Positions 1 to 12,449 are shown, numbered from the stretch's first letter. The stretch: 64,000 bases of DNA from Aaosphaeria pasadenensis (GCA_022813625.1 JAKLMB010000002.1:1798001-1862000); one strand, 5' to 3'. Notes: generated by a model not told the origin, from the sequence alone. Numbers and translations are program-made.

Positions 1-189
1 CATGCGCATCCTTCACTCCATTTCGAGGCCAGACAGAATCTAATCGACATCATGGAAGGGATACCAGAATCAGCGAAGCAGGCCCTCGCTGTCCCATTGT
101 CGAGTCGGCCAACTAGAAGTTCAAAATTTGCGCCAACCCCGTCAGCCCTGGTGGATGATGGTCGACTGCGTATATTTGATGAGCTTTGA
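1..189 (+). CDS. 3' end of an unidentified gene (partial at window edge)
   Basis: Frame 1 is open from the first base to a TGA at 187-189 (62 codons), with no methionine needed because the gene would begin outside the window. The peptide is mixed hydrophobic/charged and ends VDDGRLRIFDEL, which looks like protein rather than noise. An open run of this length has roughly a 5 % chance of arising at random, so it is only a candidate. It would be convergent with the TspO gene at 386-1013, which suits the absence of promoter-like sequence between them. I do not recognise a family. Confidence 0.45.
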   Translation, partial: HAHPSLHFEARQNLIDIMEGIPESAKQALAVPLSSRPTRSSKFAPTPSALVDDGRLRIFDEL

Positions 190-385
190 TCAATGCGATT
201 GCAGTTGCTGTTTTGCTTGCCAACGAGCACGACATATTTTAGACCCAGATGATAGACTACAATGCTCGATGAGTGTAATATTTAGCTTTAATGATTTAAT
301 CTACTTGTCACAGAACTGGATTTCAATTCAAGATGACACAAAAAGTACTTTTTTGAAGATCTTTTGTTATTTCTCAAACAATCAT

Positions 386-1013
386 CTATTCTTCTTTAGC
401 GTGGCTGAAATCCCAGTTATTAAGATAGCCGCATCCGGCCTAAAGATCAATTGTTAGCCAACAAGCTTTACCAAAACACCAGGTTTTTTCAACTTACGCA
501 AAGATAAGTGGCAAAGCTCAGCCATCCCAAGTATGGCGCAAGCAGGTAGCCACAGACTGGGTCAACCTGGCCCCAAACATACGCCAGAGAGCCAACTACA
601 CCTCCCAAAGCGAGTATATTCGCGGTAGCCGCGATTGGGCGTTGCAAACCGAAGAAAAGGGGTGTCCACAGGAGGTTGAGACCGAGTTGAATGGTATAGA
701 GAGTGGCGCCTTGCTTTGCGAGCTTGAACTTCTCCAGGTCCAGGGAAGTGGTTCCAGTCGTCCAGGCACGGTAGGCAGTATATCCCATAGTTGCATAGAG
801 AGCAGTCCAAACGGGGCCGAACACCCACGCCGGCGGATGCAGCGGGGGCTGCTTCAGCCGGCGATAAACGTTCTTCGTGTCTGATGGGCTGATGGCATAA
901 CCAACGGTGACGCCAGATAGCACGGGGAGCAAGATGCTAGCGGCCGGGGTCTCAAAGAGGAACGCCGGTAGCGTCAGGGACGGGATATATGGGATTGGCG
1001 GGAAGGAGGACAT
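386..1013 (-). CDS. TspO/MBR (peripheral benzodiazepine receptor-like) membrane protein
   Basis: Exons 1013-498 and 439-386 are joined across a 58-bp intron (donor GTAAGT, acceptor TTTAG) in phase 0, giving 189 aa. Without the splice the reading frame stops two codons after the donor. The protein has about five hydrophobic helices and the family signature PPAWVFGPVWTALYATMGY near residues 60-80, followed by LGLNLLWTPLFFGLQRP and the terminal helix YLGWLSFATYL; exon 2 adds the conserved-looking LNNWD tail. TspO proteins bind porphyrins, sterols and other hydrophobic ligands and sit in the outer mitochondrial or another endomembrane. Length matches fungal members. The gene is divergent from ARS2 across about 1.36 kb. 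Family assignment is firm; ligand and location are family knowledge only. Confidence 0.9.
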
Positions 1014-2375
1014 TGTGATGGTTGAGGTGAGGGGCTTTACAGTGAGTGTGATGTGGACCGGGGGATTTGTTTGAGCAGTTATATAGTTTTATACTAGGTG
1101 CCTGGATACTGGATGGATGGAAATAGGTAGGAGTCGCGACGAGGATCGTGATGGAAGCGGTGCATCGATGTTTACGTAGATCGACCCACCAATCAAGCCT
1201 CGGTTCGTTGACTTGCCACAAACACCTGTTCCCAGACTTCTGTACTGGCATGTATTCATGTGAGAGAATAATGGAGTGGTTCTGGGTAAGTAGATAGGTA
1301 GGAATTGAGATGGTGCCTCGATTTAGAGGCCCTGTGATTGGCTTAGATTCTCCATACAGGCTACCGAGAATGTATACATAGGTACCAGACGAAACAGGTG
1401 TATGTCAGTCTATGTAGGTTAGGTAGGTATTGGAAAAATGCTACACAGTCAGTAGAGATGGAGCTGTGTTCAATTATATCTCTTGAAAACGATAGTCATA
1501 GCGAGCATTTTGCTTGTTCTTAGTACTGTTTCCTAACCCTAATCCTGATCCTGTTCGTGTTCCTGAGCCATATCTACCGTTATTCCCATACGAAAGGTGA
1601 CCGACGTTCCCGGGGATGAAGACAAGGAACACCCGACATGCCGAGCTGGCCCCGTCTCCCTTTTCAAGCTAGTCCAGACTGGGTTACTCCAATACCTCCT
1701 CCGACACGCCCTTCCCCAGCCGCGCTCGCTCGCTCTCTCTCTCTCAACCTCACCTGCTTCACGCTCTCGTTCACTCCTTTCTCAAGTTGAACTCATCATA
1801 TTCCATAGGACCTGCTGTTATCTTTTCTTCAGCCGGGATTTCCTCCAGCACATCGTGAGTGCACGCTTCTTGTCCACCTAGCAAAGCTATTACTTGCTTC
1901 CTGCTCCGTCTTCTCCATAGCTTACCCTGCCCTTGTCGCGCGGCGCATGCTCGCTGCTCTACCTTTCAGCTTCCGCCTCCTCTCCTCCCTCCCTTCAATT
2001 CTCCAGCAGCTGTCGCGATAGCATCCATTCTATCTAGCGTCGCTGTCTCTTGTTCATTTTATTTCTCACTCCTTACCCCGCTCATTGTCTTCCCTCGTCT
2101 TCGTCCTTCTACCCATATGGCACTCTGTTCTAACACGAGCCGCAATGGCAAACAGCTATCAATTCCGAGGAAACTCCCATTATCCTATTTCCGAACCGTC
2201 TGGCATCGGCCTGCAGCGATCGAACCAAACTACACATGCTAGCAAATTGATGATTTGTGTCCCGTAGTTGACTCTACGGACCTTCATCACCACACTCTGG
2301 TCCTCTTGCGCACACGAGAGTCGGGTCACCCTCCGCCCCAGCTTTGCCACCCTAATCAAGCCATTCGCCTTTACC
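1014..2375. promoter_or_regulatory. Divergent intergenic region between TspO and ARS2
   Basis: This 1.36 kb stretch has no convincing gene. It holds TAGGTAGG-type simple sequence near 1100-1440, a telomere-like 11-mer at 1532-1542, and a pyrimidine-rich block from about 1680 to 2110, including a CT run near 1735-1745, that probably covers the ARS2 promoter and leader. The open frames inside it lack protein character and overlap one another. Confidence 0.5.
1532..1542. promoter_or_regulatory. Interstitial telomere-like motif (telobox)
   Basis: CCTAACCCTAA is nearly two units of the fungal telomere repeat TTAGGG read on the other strand. The identical 11-mer (as TTAGGGTTAGG) occurs at 28546-28556. 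In fungi such teloboxes can be bound by Myb-type Tbf1/Teb1-like proteins in promoters; here that role is inferred only. Confidence 0.4.
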
Positions 2376-5248
2376 ATGGATTCATACCCGTATGCTTGCG
2401 CAAACCAATGCATCCGCTGGAGCCACTGCTGACAATACACAGGTCCGAAGACAGGCCGGTGGCCGATTCGTATAGGCGCCGCTCCCCTGGTGAGTTCCTG
2501 CATTCATTAAGCCTATCATGGTCGTTATCGTAGTTTGTATATGATGCCTTACGTATCCACATAGCGGAGTACTACTCCGCTGTCGCTTCGGCGCATATTT
2601 TTTCAGGACACCAAGCGCGTACCATTGGTACTTTGTTGTGTTGAGTAGCTGACAAAAGTGTTGCAAGCAGGTCCTGGCGGACGGCCCAGACAGGGACGCG
2701 GTCGCTCTCGATCACCTCAGAACATCGACCGATACCAGCCTGACCGAACACGCGACTACGACTCCCGTCGCGATGCTCTACACAGACGCCGCTCGTCTCC
2801 TCCACCAGTGCAAGCTGGCATTGACCGTTACGTACCAGGTCAAGACAGCTTTGCGCCTACATTTTCTGTCAATCCTATGCAAAACCCCATGGTAATGGAA
2901 TTCCAGGTGGGCTTCAACTATTTTGCCGAGTGGTGGCGCGTGGAACAGATTATAAAGGACGAAAAAGAGCGCGCCAAGAACGGAGGCCGAAAGCCAGGCC
3001 TGAAAGGCGAGCGCGAGGCTCGCGAAGAGAAGGGAAAGGAACGAGAGCTCATTCAGGCCGCTTATGACGAATACAAAGAGAAACTTCAGGTACAAATGGC
3101 CAAGACTTTTGTCGACAAGCATAAAGGCGAAGAGTGGTTCAAGGAACGATACGATCCCGAATACCAAACCAACTTTCGAGCCAAGATCAAACCGTATCGC
3201 CATGCTATCTACATGGAGTGGGAGCGCCAACTGGATGAGGGCGTTTTCGACGAGTTCACCTTGGAAGGAATCTACAAAAATGAAAGCAATGGTGCAGGTG
3301 GTGTTGTGGAGAAAGAAGAAGGTGAAACAACGGCTGCCAATGAGGTCTTAGGTGTGGGCGATCTCTTGCCTTGCAAGGGCGGTGAGCTTCGCGATGAGGC
3401 GGCATTGCAGCCAACTCTGCTGATCAAAACAATTGCACCTACGGTCAACCGAGACAAGGTCGAAGAGTTCGCAAAGGAACACTTGGGAGAGGGCCCTGGC
3501 GGCTTCAAATGGCTGAGTCTGAGCGACCCGAACCCGTTAAAAAAGTGCCACCGTATCGGGTGGGTCATCCTTCATCCTGGTGATGAAGAGCCCATGATCG
3601 TGGACGATCGCGGCGACGGACGCGAAGATGGCGAAGACGGCGCCATCGACGACAAGCCGGATTCATCAAGCAACCCATTAAGCACCGCGCAAAAGGCACT
3701 CGAAGCATTGAATGGCAAGACTGTGATCGATGAGGAACGTGGTAATTTCACGTGCCATGTTGGCATCCATGAATCTCCTTCAGCTCCCCGGAAAAAGGCC
3801 TTGTGGGATCTTTTCTCTGCCCCAGAGAGGATCGAACGTGACCTACAGTTGGCGGAGCGATTGGTCGCCAAGATGGACAATGATCTGAAGGATGGATACG
3901 AGGAGTTCTCGAATGTCGATGGTGTGACCAAGGTCGAGCAGCGGGTCGAGGACCTTCGCTCCAAGGGGTGGCTACAGCCCCCAGCCAATGCTCCCTCAGC
4001 GCCCAAAAAGGAAAGAGACCCCGAGGACTTGGAAGAGGGAGAAGACGAAATGATGGACGATGAAGACGAGGGAGCGCTGGAGGATGAGGTCGATGACGAG
4101 GAGCTATTGGCTAAGAAGAAGAAGCTCGATCTTCTGATCGAGTACTTGCGAAGAGTGTATAACTTCTGCTTCTTCTGCGTTTTCGAAAGCGACTCTGTAC
4201 ATGAGTTGATCCGAAAGTGTGCAGGAGGCCATCTTCGCCGGCCGCGTGCAAGTCTTACCACCGCCGCAAAAGCCACAGCTCGCGCCACGGCTGCCGGACT
4301 ACCCTTCCCCTACAAGAAACAGGAGACATCCGGAACGGGCGACGGCGATGCGGAGGAACCTATCCAAGAAGAGAAGAGGCCCAAACTTTCCGGAAAGAAC
4401 CAGCAGCAGCTCCAGCGCGCTTTCAACTGGGTCAAGACATACGAGGACAAGCTCCTCCAACTCCTTGAGCCAGACAGCGTTGATATCAAGAAGCTTGGAG
4501 GGAAGCCAATCGACGAAGCTCTCGAGGACGAGATGAAGAAGTGGGTGAAGCAAGAGGACGAGTCTAAGTGGCGCTGTAAAGTCCCGGAGTGCACGAAATT
4601 GTTCAAGGGAGAGAACTTCTGGAAGAAACATGTGGAGAAGCGCCATACAGACTGGTTCGACAAGAAGCGTAATGACGTAAGCTTTCCCAACCCGTTGCAA
4701 CTCGACGCGAAGTAGCTAACATGTTCTCACAGATCCTACTGGTGAATAAGTACGTGCTTGACCCTGCACATATTGCTCCATCACGTAGCGATGCCAATTC
4801 CAATGGGCATTTCCCCATGGGCAATCAGCACGTTGCTGGCACTCCTCGGGGCTTCAATCTTGCTAGCATGCCCTTCAATGTGGGTGGCAACAACATGCCC
4901 AACAATTTCAATGTACCACCATATTTCAACCCTGCGATTGCTGGTGGAAACTGGGACCCCAACTTCAGCCAGGACGATAGGCATCAGTCGGGACCCATGC
5001 GCCGTGGAGGTGGCCGATTTAACAGTCGCAGTGGACCGTATGACAGGAACCAGCGCGACGGACGCAACGGACGCTTCAATGGAGGCAATGGGCGTCTGAC
5101 CCCTCCACGCGGTGGCAGGCCTGGAGGTGGTGCACGTTTCGGCGATGGCGGACCAGGCCCCGTGCAGTCCACCCAGGGACGGTCGATCAAGAGTTATGAG
5201 GATTTGGATGCAGTTGGCAATGGGGAGAGCAAAGAGCTGGAGTACTAG
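2376..5248 (+). CDS. ARS2: ARS2/SERRATE-family RNA-processing zinc-finger protein
   Basis: Four exons (2376-2389, 2443-2489, 2671-4676, 4733-5248) join in phase to 860 aa. The first coding exon is only 14 bp (MDSYP, split codon) and the second 47 bp; both introns have an in-range CTGAC branch site. The N-terminus is an RS/RG-rich tail, then the Ars2 N-terminal domain (FQVGFNYFAEWW near residues 75-90), an RRM-like middle, acidic stretches (DLEEGEDEMMDDEDEG), the C2H2 zinc finger CKVPECTKLF...HVEKRH near 665-690, and an RGG-rich C-terminus (GGGRFNSRSG, PPRGGRPGGG). Ars2 links the nuclear cap-binding complex to RNA processing and decay in the nucleus. Start chosen because it is the only ATG that splices into the RS-rich exon in frame. 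Confidence 0.93.
2563..2581. repeat. Perfect 9-bp inverted repeat inside ARS2 intron 2
   Basis: AGCGGAGTA and TACTCCGCT flank a single C. The element lies in the 181-bp second intron, much longer than the other introns of this gene (53 and 56 bp). It also reads as CGG-N9-CCG, the form of a Zn2Cys6-factor site. Related CGGAGTA words occur near 53560, and TTCCGTAC near 6090. Confidence 0.6.
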
Positions 5249-7117
5249 TCTGAGCAAAGAAGCGAGATACTGATAGGGGCGGGAGCCAAAAAGCTGAATC
5301 GTCAGTGTGAGAAGGGATGGGTGCAGGATGTTTCAAGTAGTGCGTGGGTATGAGTCTGGCGTTTCGGGAGGCATGAATTTGTAAAAGGGATTGATTGGAC
5401 ATGGCATGGAGTCGTTTGACTCCAACTGTATTGACACAAAGTCCCACCAGAGAGTGAGGCCGGATAGTCGCGAGGCCGATGGGCGTGACTTTGCCTTCTC
5501 GCAAAGACGCGGACCACTGGCACTGTACTTATAGAAACAAATAATCGAAGAGGTACCCAATCCGTTATCTAAGGGATGTAGGAAGTTGATGTTTATTTTT
5601 GCAATTGACTGCATGGAGTGCATACGTGTACTTCAAAGGTTGCGGTAGAAAATAAAGTTTGCCAGGCGATGTGGCGGTGCGTTCCCACATAGGCATAGTA
5701 GAATAACCCCAGATCTCTCAAAACAGGACAAGAACACCAGCAGGAGGATCAACAGAAACAAAACAACAGCAGCAACAATAATGCAAGAACAAGGCTTTCG
5801 GACAGTGCTAGTTAGATATGCATCCCAGTGTTTTCTCGATTTCCCATGATTGGTAAACGGGCCCAGATTCGCTGGCTCGGCGCAGGGGATGCTAACCACT
5901 CTCCATATCTTGTCTACAGTTTCCAAGGAAGTTCCGAAAGCATTCCAAGATGGATGGTTGCCGACCTATCCTTTGTTAGAGGCCTTGGTAGGGCCTGCGC
6001 CATGTCCGGTGACGATGTTGGGGTGAGGCTGGGACGCTTGTGTGCATGTAACTCGCAACTAGTAGTCTTCGTAGTGCTCGTAACGTATTCCGTACTTTGT
6101 TAGCGTTTCCACTTGGGTATCCGTGTGCGTCAGTCAGCCAGTTTGGTCATGCATTCACTCTTCCAATTCATTATTCAGTCATGAATTGATTCACCCTCTC
6201 GTTCAGTCATGGATTCAATCCATCAATCAATTAGTCGCCGTGTCAGATTGTCTGTCTGTGCGGCATCTGAATCAGAGAAACAAATACTCTAAGAAACGTG
6301 TCTCCCATACAAACTTTTACGTTGTCATCATACCTGTCATTGACCACGGTACCTAGGTACTTGGGTAGGTATACAGGGTACATACATGTTCAAGAGTCAA
6401 AGTAGATATGATCGTATAATTCTTATGTGAAGAGCAAGAGTGTGTCATGCGCACCTGTCATATTCCAATGCTTAGTACAAGTATCTACTTGACCTACGTC
6501 TTGCAGATAGCAATAACTATCTCTCCTCCGCTCTTCTCTACTCTTCCTTTTCGTGCCCTACAATTTGCTTTGCAACCTTTCTTTGTTGTGTGGATCGATT
6601 GTTGGATCGATTATTGCTTGAACTACCACCTAGGTAGCTACCTACCTAGAATTCAACGAAATCGTCCAGGGTATACGCTTATTCGGATCATCATTTTTCA
6701 ATTCTTAATTTTCAGCTTCCCAATTAAACCCTTCAGCTACCTACACGGTCTATACAAGTTAATTACAGTAACCGCAATCATACATCGTCGTACCCGTATC
6801 CCTACCTCGTAGGCTCGCACCCATGCAGTAGAGCCTCAGCGCAACAGCCACAGCCCCACCATCGTCATAAACACGCGTTCTGATTATTCCTCTCTGCAAG
6901 ACTACGCCTCAACATCCGCCGGAGACGGCCCGTGTTTATAATAAACTAATCTGAACAACTAAACAACTAAAAACACCTGCGACAACCCGACCTTTCTTTT
7001 CTTGCCCAGCGGTCTGGCCTTCCGCTTGCGTGCTGTGTCTTCATTTGAGTCTCATACTCCCCCTCTCCTTCGCGCTCCAAGTCTCCCAGTCCCTCCTCTA
7101 GCTTCCCTTTCGTCATC
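5249..7117. other. Intergenic region, ARS2 3' side and PX-gene leader
   Basis: No gene is supported in these 1.87 kb. From 5249 to about 5800 it is likely ARS2 3' UTR. Around 6174-6221 there are two imperfect copies of TTCAGTCATGRATTSAWTC-like sequence, and near 6348-6370 and 6629-6650 short CCTAGGTAGG palindromic simple repeats. The last 250 bp are pyrimidine-rich and look like the leader of the PX gene. Confidence 0.5.
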
Positions 7118-10100
7118 ATGGCCAACGGCGAACCACCCCTCCTCAAGCTCAATGGATCCGTAGAGCCCACAACAATGGACAAGACGCCCGCACCTTCGCT
7201 CCCTAATACAAATACCTCCAGCGCGCAAAACTCTGCCCTGGACCAGGCCTCACGACCGCATGCTGTTCGGACAGAGACCAATCTCTCCAAGTTCTCCACC
7301 ATGTCGGTCCCCCCCGAGGGTTCCATCCTAACCGGCAAGCAAGAGCATTGTATGCGACCATGACCCCAACCATCGGACAAGCGCATACCTACTGACATTT
7401 TCTTTCTAGACCTCAAGCGCGAGCTCATATCCCACCAGACTAAGTTCGAGATCGCAGAGCTCTCCTCTCCAACTGCTCTGCAGCGCTTCGGCGCTCCATT
7501 CCGCTCCGATGCGGGCGAGGTCGCTCCCGAGGACTCAGAGCTCCCTATCCTCCGCTACATATTCGTAAATCATGTTCGCAATTTTCCGTTCCTAGACAAA
7601 GCAAAAGAGAAGGAATTTTGGCAAGATAAGCTTCAGACTGTATGTCCGTCCCATTGTGAATACTCGGGCGCGTATTCTGCAGCTGGCGCCAAGTGCTGAC
7701 AAGTTGCGATGTCTTTTTTAGTTCCTGGAATCCTTCGCAAATAAACACATATCATCTTCAGACGACCGCCTAGAAGAGACTAAGAGGAGAAAATTGGCGT
7801 TGAAGGCCGAGAAGCTGGTGGAACTCATGATGGTATCCGGTATACCTACCGCTTCTGGCTATGAAGAACGGATCCGCTTTGCTGAGATGGAGATTGTCGA
7901 ACGAGGCGCCGATGAGAATGGTCTACACATCAATACACCCAGCGGGCATTTCATTAATGGATGGGATATCAATGTTGCTGGTGTACGAACTACGTCGATC
8001 AAGAAACGCTTGAGGTATCACACACATGCGGTATGTGCATCAATCTCACCCCCCAATGTTTTAGAGGCATCAGAATAACTAATGCATCTTTCAGGAATAC
8101 CTCATTCGCGTGAAACAAACTGGAAAGGAAGATACCTACGTCGGTCGCCGTTACACCGATTTCGTCCAACTGCACAAACGAATCCGACTGGAGTTACCTG
8201 GGAAGGTCCTACCACCTTTACCCCGAAAGAACAAGAAGGACTCGCTTTTGTCGACTAATAACGACGATGATGTCAGTTCGATCTCGTCCGCATCGACCCA
8301 GGACCCGGCACCAGACCCGTACGAGAGCAGCGGTGGAGGTGGTCTGCGAAGCTACATCTTCAGTAGCCACAAGCGAAACAGCTCCACCACGTCCGTAGGC
8401 GGCAAACCTCGGTCTCCTCGCGCATCGAGTGATAATATCGCCTTCCGCGAGCCACGAATGTTGTACCGCGAGGAACAGCGTGTATCCCTCAGAGCATTCC
8501 TCCGAACTTTCCTACAGAACGAGACCATCGCACATTCGAATGCGATGTCAGAATTCCTGACAAAGAACCCTGTCGAACTCAATGAGGAGGAGATGGAGGA
8601 TATCGAGCGAAGGAAAGAGATGGATGAGAAGCGCATGGAGGAGCAAAAGCAGTTCTACGAAGTGGCGAGGCAACGCGCCGCCGAACTCGATATCCACATG
8701 GAAAAGTTCAGGAGGGAGATTGTCGAGGCCAACGGTCTCTCGCACCTTTTCCAGGAGATCAGGGCAAAGAACACAATCGCAGAACTGAAACCGGAATATC
8801 AGAAGTTCGCCGAGTGGCTTCGAATAGAGGTCGCTGCCACTCTGTACCATCTTTTCCTCGCAGAGGACAATTCCCCTGAACTTTTCGCCCAAGCAAAGCG
8901 CATCCATTCGCTCGTACCTTATGGTGTCCTCAAGAACGTTATCAGAATCGCAAACCCTGCAGCGGTCATGAGCGGAGTCTTAGATTTATTCCTTGCACAG
9001 CCCTTTGGCGCGCGCTCGCTATTACAGCGTATGTTCGGCATGGCCATCAATGACGGCGTTCGTTCGGTCCAACGATCAATCGACACACTTGGTTCCACGA
9101 AGATCAAGGACGATGTACTTTGCGCGAAACTGAAGGCCTTTGTGGAGGCCGACGAGGATGTTAAGGAGATAATTCGCCAGGACGCCGCAGCGGAAAACGT
9201 TGATGTTGTAGTCACTATTCTGCGCTCCGAGTACTTCGAGCCTGAACTCAGCTCCGAGCAAGTCGGAAAGGTGTTCAACGCATACGTCGCCTGGAACAAC
9301 GCGGTCGAAAATGTGAGCCGCAGTCGTTTGAGCAGGAAATCCAGCAGTTATAGCAGCAAAAGCCTAGAGACTAACCACTCCATTCAGATCGATGCGGAGC
9401 TGCGACAGGGTGCAGAATTGTTTGCTCACTTGAAGCAATACCTCAAGCTTTGTATGAGGCAGAGAGATAAGCTCATGATGCTTCAGATCATCGAAGAGGT
9501 ACGTATAATCATCATTTACTACTTGATTGCGCTGGACAGGGTAACTAATTCGGTGCAAACAGCCCACTACATTACAACTCTTCCGAGACTTGTTCACCAT
9601 TTTCTACGAACCCCTCGTCAGAGTATACAAATCTGCGAACGTGTACGGCAGTATCACGGATTTTGCCATGTTTGTCGATGACACCATTCGCGTGATCGAA
9701 GCTTGCCAACGGCAAGACATATCCTCAGACCCTAACCAAACCGTACAAGCGTTCATCGATCTCTGCGCCCGACACGAAGACAACTTCTACAAGTTCGTGC
9801 ACGAGGTCCACATCCACGACAACGGACTGTTCGACCAACTCATGGGCTGGCTAGAGGGCATCCTCGAATTCCTTCGCCACGGACCCAGCAGTGGCGGCAA
9901 GCTCGACATGAATGCTCTGTTCCAGGGTGGTATGGACTCGAACACGATCAACAAGGCCAAGGCGATCCGGGAGATCAACTCCCTCATCAAGTGGCAGCAC
10001 GCGCGCAAGAAGTGGCATCAGGATAAGACCAGGCAGAAGATGGCCAGCAGCGGGGGAGACGAGCAAGCCGACATGATTGGCGCCATGGGAGGAGGCTTCA

Positions 10101-10432
10101 AGACGTCTGATTTCGGCCTCAACGAGGTAAGCTACATCCATCCATGATGACCCTTTGTTTCTACCAAGAATCCCACCGCTAACATTCACCTCCCCTCTCA
10201 GCTCGATATTCAAGACCTAGAACTCGACGACGACTACGATTACGATGAGTCCGAGAGCGACGAGGACGACGAGGAGATCGCAGACCCCATCCAAGCCGAG
10301 CGAAAGCGCAGGGCCCGGGCCCAGGAGAAGCTGCGCCGGACCGCGGGCGAGCCAAGGAAACCGCCCATCGAGGAGATCACGAAGCTGCACCCGGGCTTCG
10401 TGAGCATGTTGAGGAGTGTTCTAGCTCAGTAA
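7118..10432 (+). CDS. PX-domain phosphoinositide-binding protein with PX-associated and DUF3818 regions (YPR097W/LEC1-like)
   Basis: Six exons (7118-7349, 7410-7639, 7722-8030, 8095-9498, 9563-10126, 10202-10432) join in phase to 989 aa. Residues about 78-230 form the fungal PX-associated helical region (FEIAELSSPTALQRFG, LPILRYIFVNHVRNFPFLD). The PX domain follows at about 240-320 and shows the hallmark EYLIRVKQ, then GRRYTDFVQLHKRI and LPGKVLPPLP; it carries a low-complexity insert (PYESSGGGG) and resumes near VSLRAFL. The long helical DUF3818 region ends in MDSNTINKAKAIREIN, and the tail is acidic (DDDYDYDESESDEDDEE). The layout matches yeast YPR097W, a phosphoinositide-binding protein connected with lipid/sterol distribution. 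Family is clear; cellular role is by analogy. Confidence 0.92.
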
Positions 10433-11347
10433 GAAAAGAAAGCTTGAAGTATCATGAAACAGGTACAGAGGGTATGATGGTGGCGAAGATGGGAGATTGT
10501 GGTGGGGAGGAAAAGGAACGGACGGATTGATTGATGGGAGGAGGACGGATAGGGGCTTTAATACACGTCGTAACGATCCTACTTCATACACACACAGAGA
10601 GATGGGGGAAAGACGCCAGACTCGCCCACTCACTGCCCATACATACCTACTACAAAACTACCTTCTTCTTCCTCTACTTTTTCTTGTGTATGTGAATTAC
10701 GGGGATTGATAGGCTGAAGTAGCCGTGAATGATTATGATCATGAAGGGGACTGTGACTGGAAATGCATACGTGAATTGTACTTCTACCACTACTAATGCT
10801 GCTACTACTGTCCCCCTTACGACCACTAGAATTCAATGTTCCACTTCTCAGGCCGAATGCATCGGTCCTTCCTTCATTCCCTGTATCACAAGCCCTCCTG
10901 TATTTGAACCAAGTTATGATTCAAACATTCTATTCCATTAATACGATATCGTGAATATTACAATAGGCGGGTTTCCCTGTAAATATTTCCACCATATTTT
11001 GCAGGTGTTTGAAACTTGCTCGTCCAATGCCCTTCGCTTGTTTTTCGTTGGACTTTGCTGGTCCTAACTTCTCTCCATGGGGGGAGTGGATTGGGTGAAT
11101 GGTGTGGTCTGTTGTAATTTCGTGTTTCGTAATTCGTTATCTGTGTCTCCTAAAGGAAGAAGGGAGAAGGTTGGAGGCTCGAGTCGAGTTGATGGTATAT
11201 TTCGTTTCGGGGTAGGCGGGTGGTCGATTGTGAGGTTACGATTCCTTGTGATAACTGCCCTTTAGACCTGTGTAGATTCGTCTTTCTCGCTCTTTTGTTA
11301 CGAAGCGCTGACTCTGCCTCGTGACCATGAGCGGTGATATAGGGATC
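10433..11347. other. Convergent intergenic region
   Basis: This lies between the stops of the PX gene (+) and the unrecognised gene at 11348-12449 (-). It is AT-richer sequence consistent with two 3' UTRs; I see no gene or structured element. Confidence 0.5.
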
Positions 11348-12449
11348 TCAGACGTTTGGAGAAGAGGACTCTGGCGAAGGAGTATCCTCCCTCTCTCGCT
11401 GGCGCATTATCTCGCTCGGCAGCAATCCCGAGTTGGCGGTCACTTCCGTCTCAGCTGCCTCTCTACGCGGTCTACGACGCAGTGTACGTCGATTCGCCGC
11501 ACGACGCTCCGCTGTACGATCCGCTGTACGATCCGCTGTACGATCCGCCGCACGACGCACCCTCGCAGTAGTCCAATGCGAGGTAATTCGACCCCGCGAA
11601 TTCACAGCGGGCAACGTGAGCCGCCTTTGCACGCCCTCCCTACGCATCAGCCCGGCATCGTCGCGCATCCACACGTCCCCCTGCGAAACGGGACGGTCCC
11701 CCTCGTTGATCACCATCGCCTCTCTCCTGCGGCGCCTCAGCGCGCGTTCTTGCTGCGTAGCGTCCTGGCCTCTGTGACGTTGTTGCATGCGGGTCGACCA
11801 AGGCACCCTAGGCTCCCTAGGCTCCCTAGACGCACTCTGTCTCCCGATCGTCCAGGTAGCCCCATTAAGCGTCATCGTGATGGTTCCAGTCGGTAACACC
11901 AGGAAACGTGGTGGTGGCACCGGCGGCAGTCGCGCCGGCGGAGGCTCGATATTGAGTCCACCTACGTCTGTCACTCTATGCTGCCTCAGCAGTTTGATCG
12001 CGAGTTTCGCCCTCCTCTTCACGAGGGGATTTGGGCTGCACAGGTCCCGGCGCAGTCGCTTCTCGGAGCCCTGGCCGGCTGCGAAGCGTTCGCATAGGAT
12101 CTTCGTGGCGGACTTGCGGATATCGACGTTGTCGCAGGTCGCGAGGATCTGCAGCGAGGACGTACTGATTGCGTCTTCCTTCACGGGGCGGGATCGTCGG
12201 GGCGGTGGGATGGTCGGTTTAAGGTAGGAGGGGCGCGTGACTTCGGTTAGGGTCACGATGGTGGAGAGGCAGTGGGATACGGCGTGGACTGCTGCGAAGG
12301 TGAAGACTCCTGTGGGGAGGTGTTAGTTGTTGTGATGTTGAATGCGGCTCTGGCCGTTGATGGGTGGGCGCTGCGGAGCGAGGATAGCATAATGACTTAC
12401 CTAGACCGAGCCAAAGCCAACGATCATCTACCGTGGGTAATGAAGGCAT
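11348..12449 (-). CDS. Unrecognised fungal protein with N-terminal membrane segment and basic Arg-rich C-terminus
   Basis: Exons 12449-12401 and 12309-11348 join across a 91-bp intron (GTAAGT...CACAG) to 336 aa. The splice creates one hydrophobic segment at residues 12-40 (WLWLGLGVFTFAAVHAVSHC), so the protein is probably membrane-anchored with a short N-terminus. Residues about 60-125 are a helical block (STSSLQILATCDNVDIRK, FAAGQGSEKRLRRDL) that looks like one or two armadillo/HEAT-like helix pairs. A proline-rich PPPARLPPVPPPR linker and a long Arg-rich tail with a repeated RTAD motif follow. It shares a 343-bp divergent promoter with NOP14. I cannot name its function; the ARM-like reading is a guess. 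Confidence 0.75.
11509..11556. repeat. 12-bp coding tandem repeat
   Basis: Three exact copies of CCGCTGTACGAT (11509-11544) and a degenerate fourth lie in the C-terminal coding part of the unrecognised gene. Because the unit is a multiple of three, the repeat adds RTAD units on the minus strand without breaking the frame. Degenerate relatives continue to both sides. Confidence 0.85.

Noticed and set aside
128..457. 109-codon open frame on the plus strand
   Set aside because: It overlaps the probable gene end at 1-189 and antisense exon 2 of TspO, and its Cys/Phe-rich composition is not protein-like.
3572..4288. 238-codon antisense frame within ARS2
   Set aside because: Poly-Ser mirror of ARS2 acidic stretches, with no homology.
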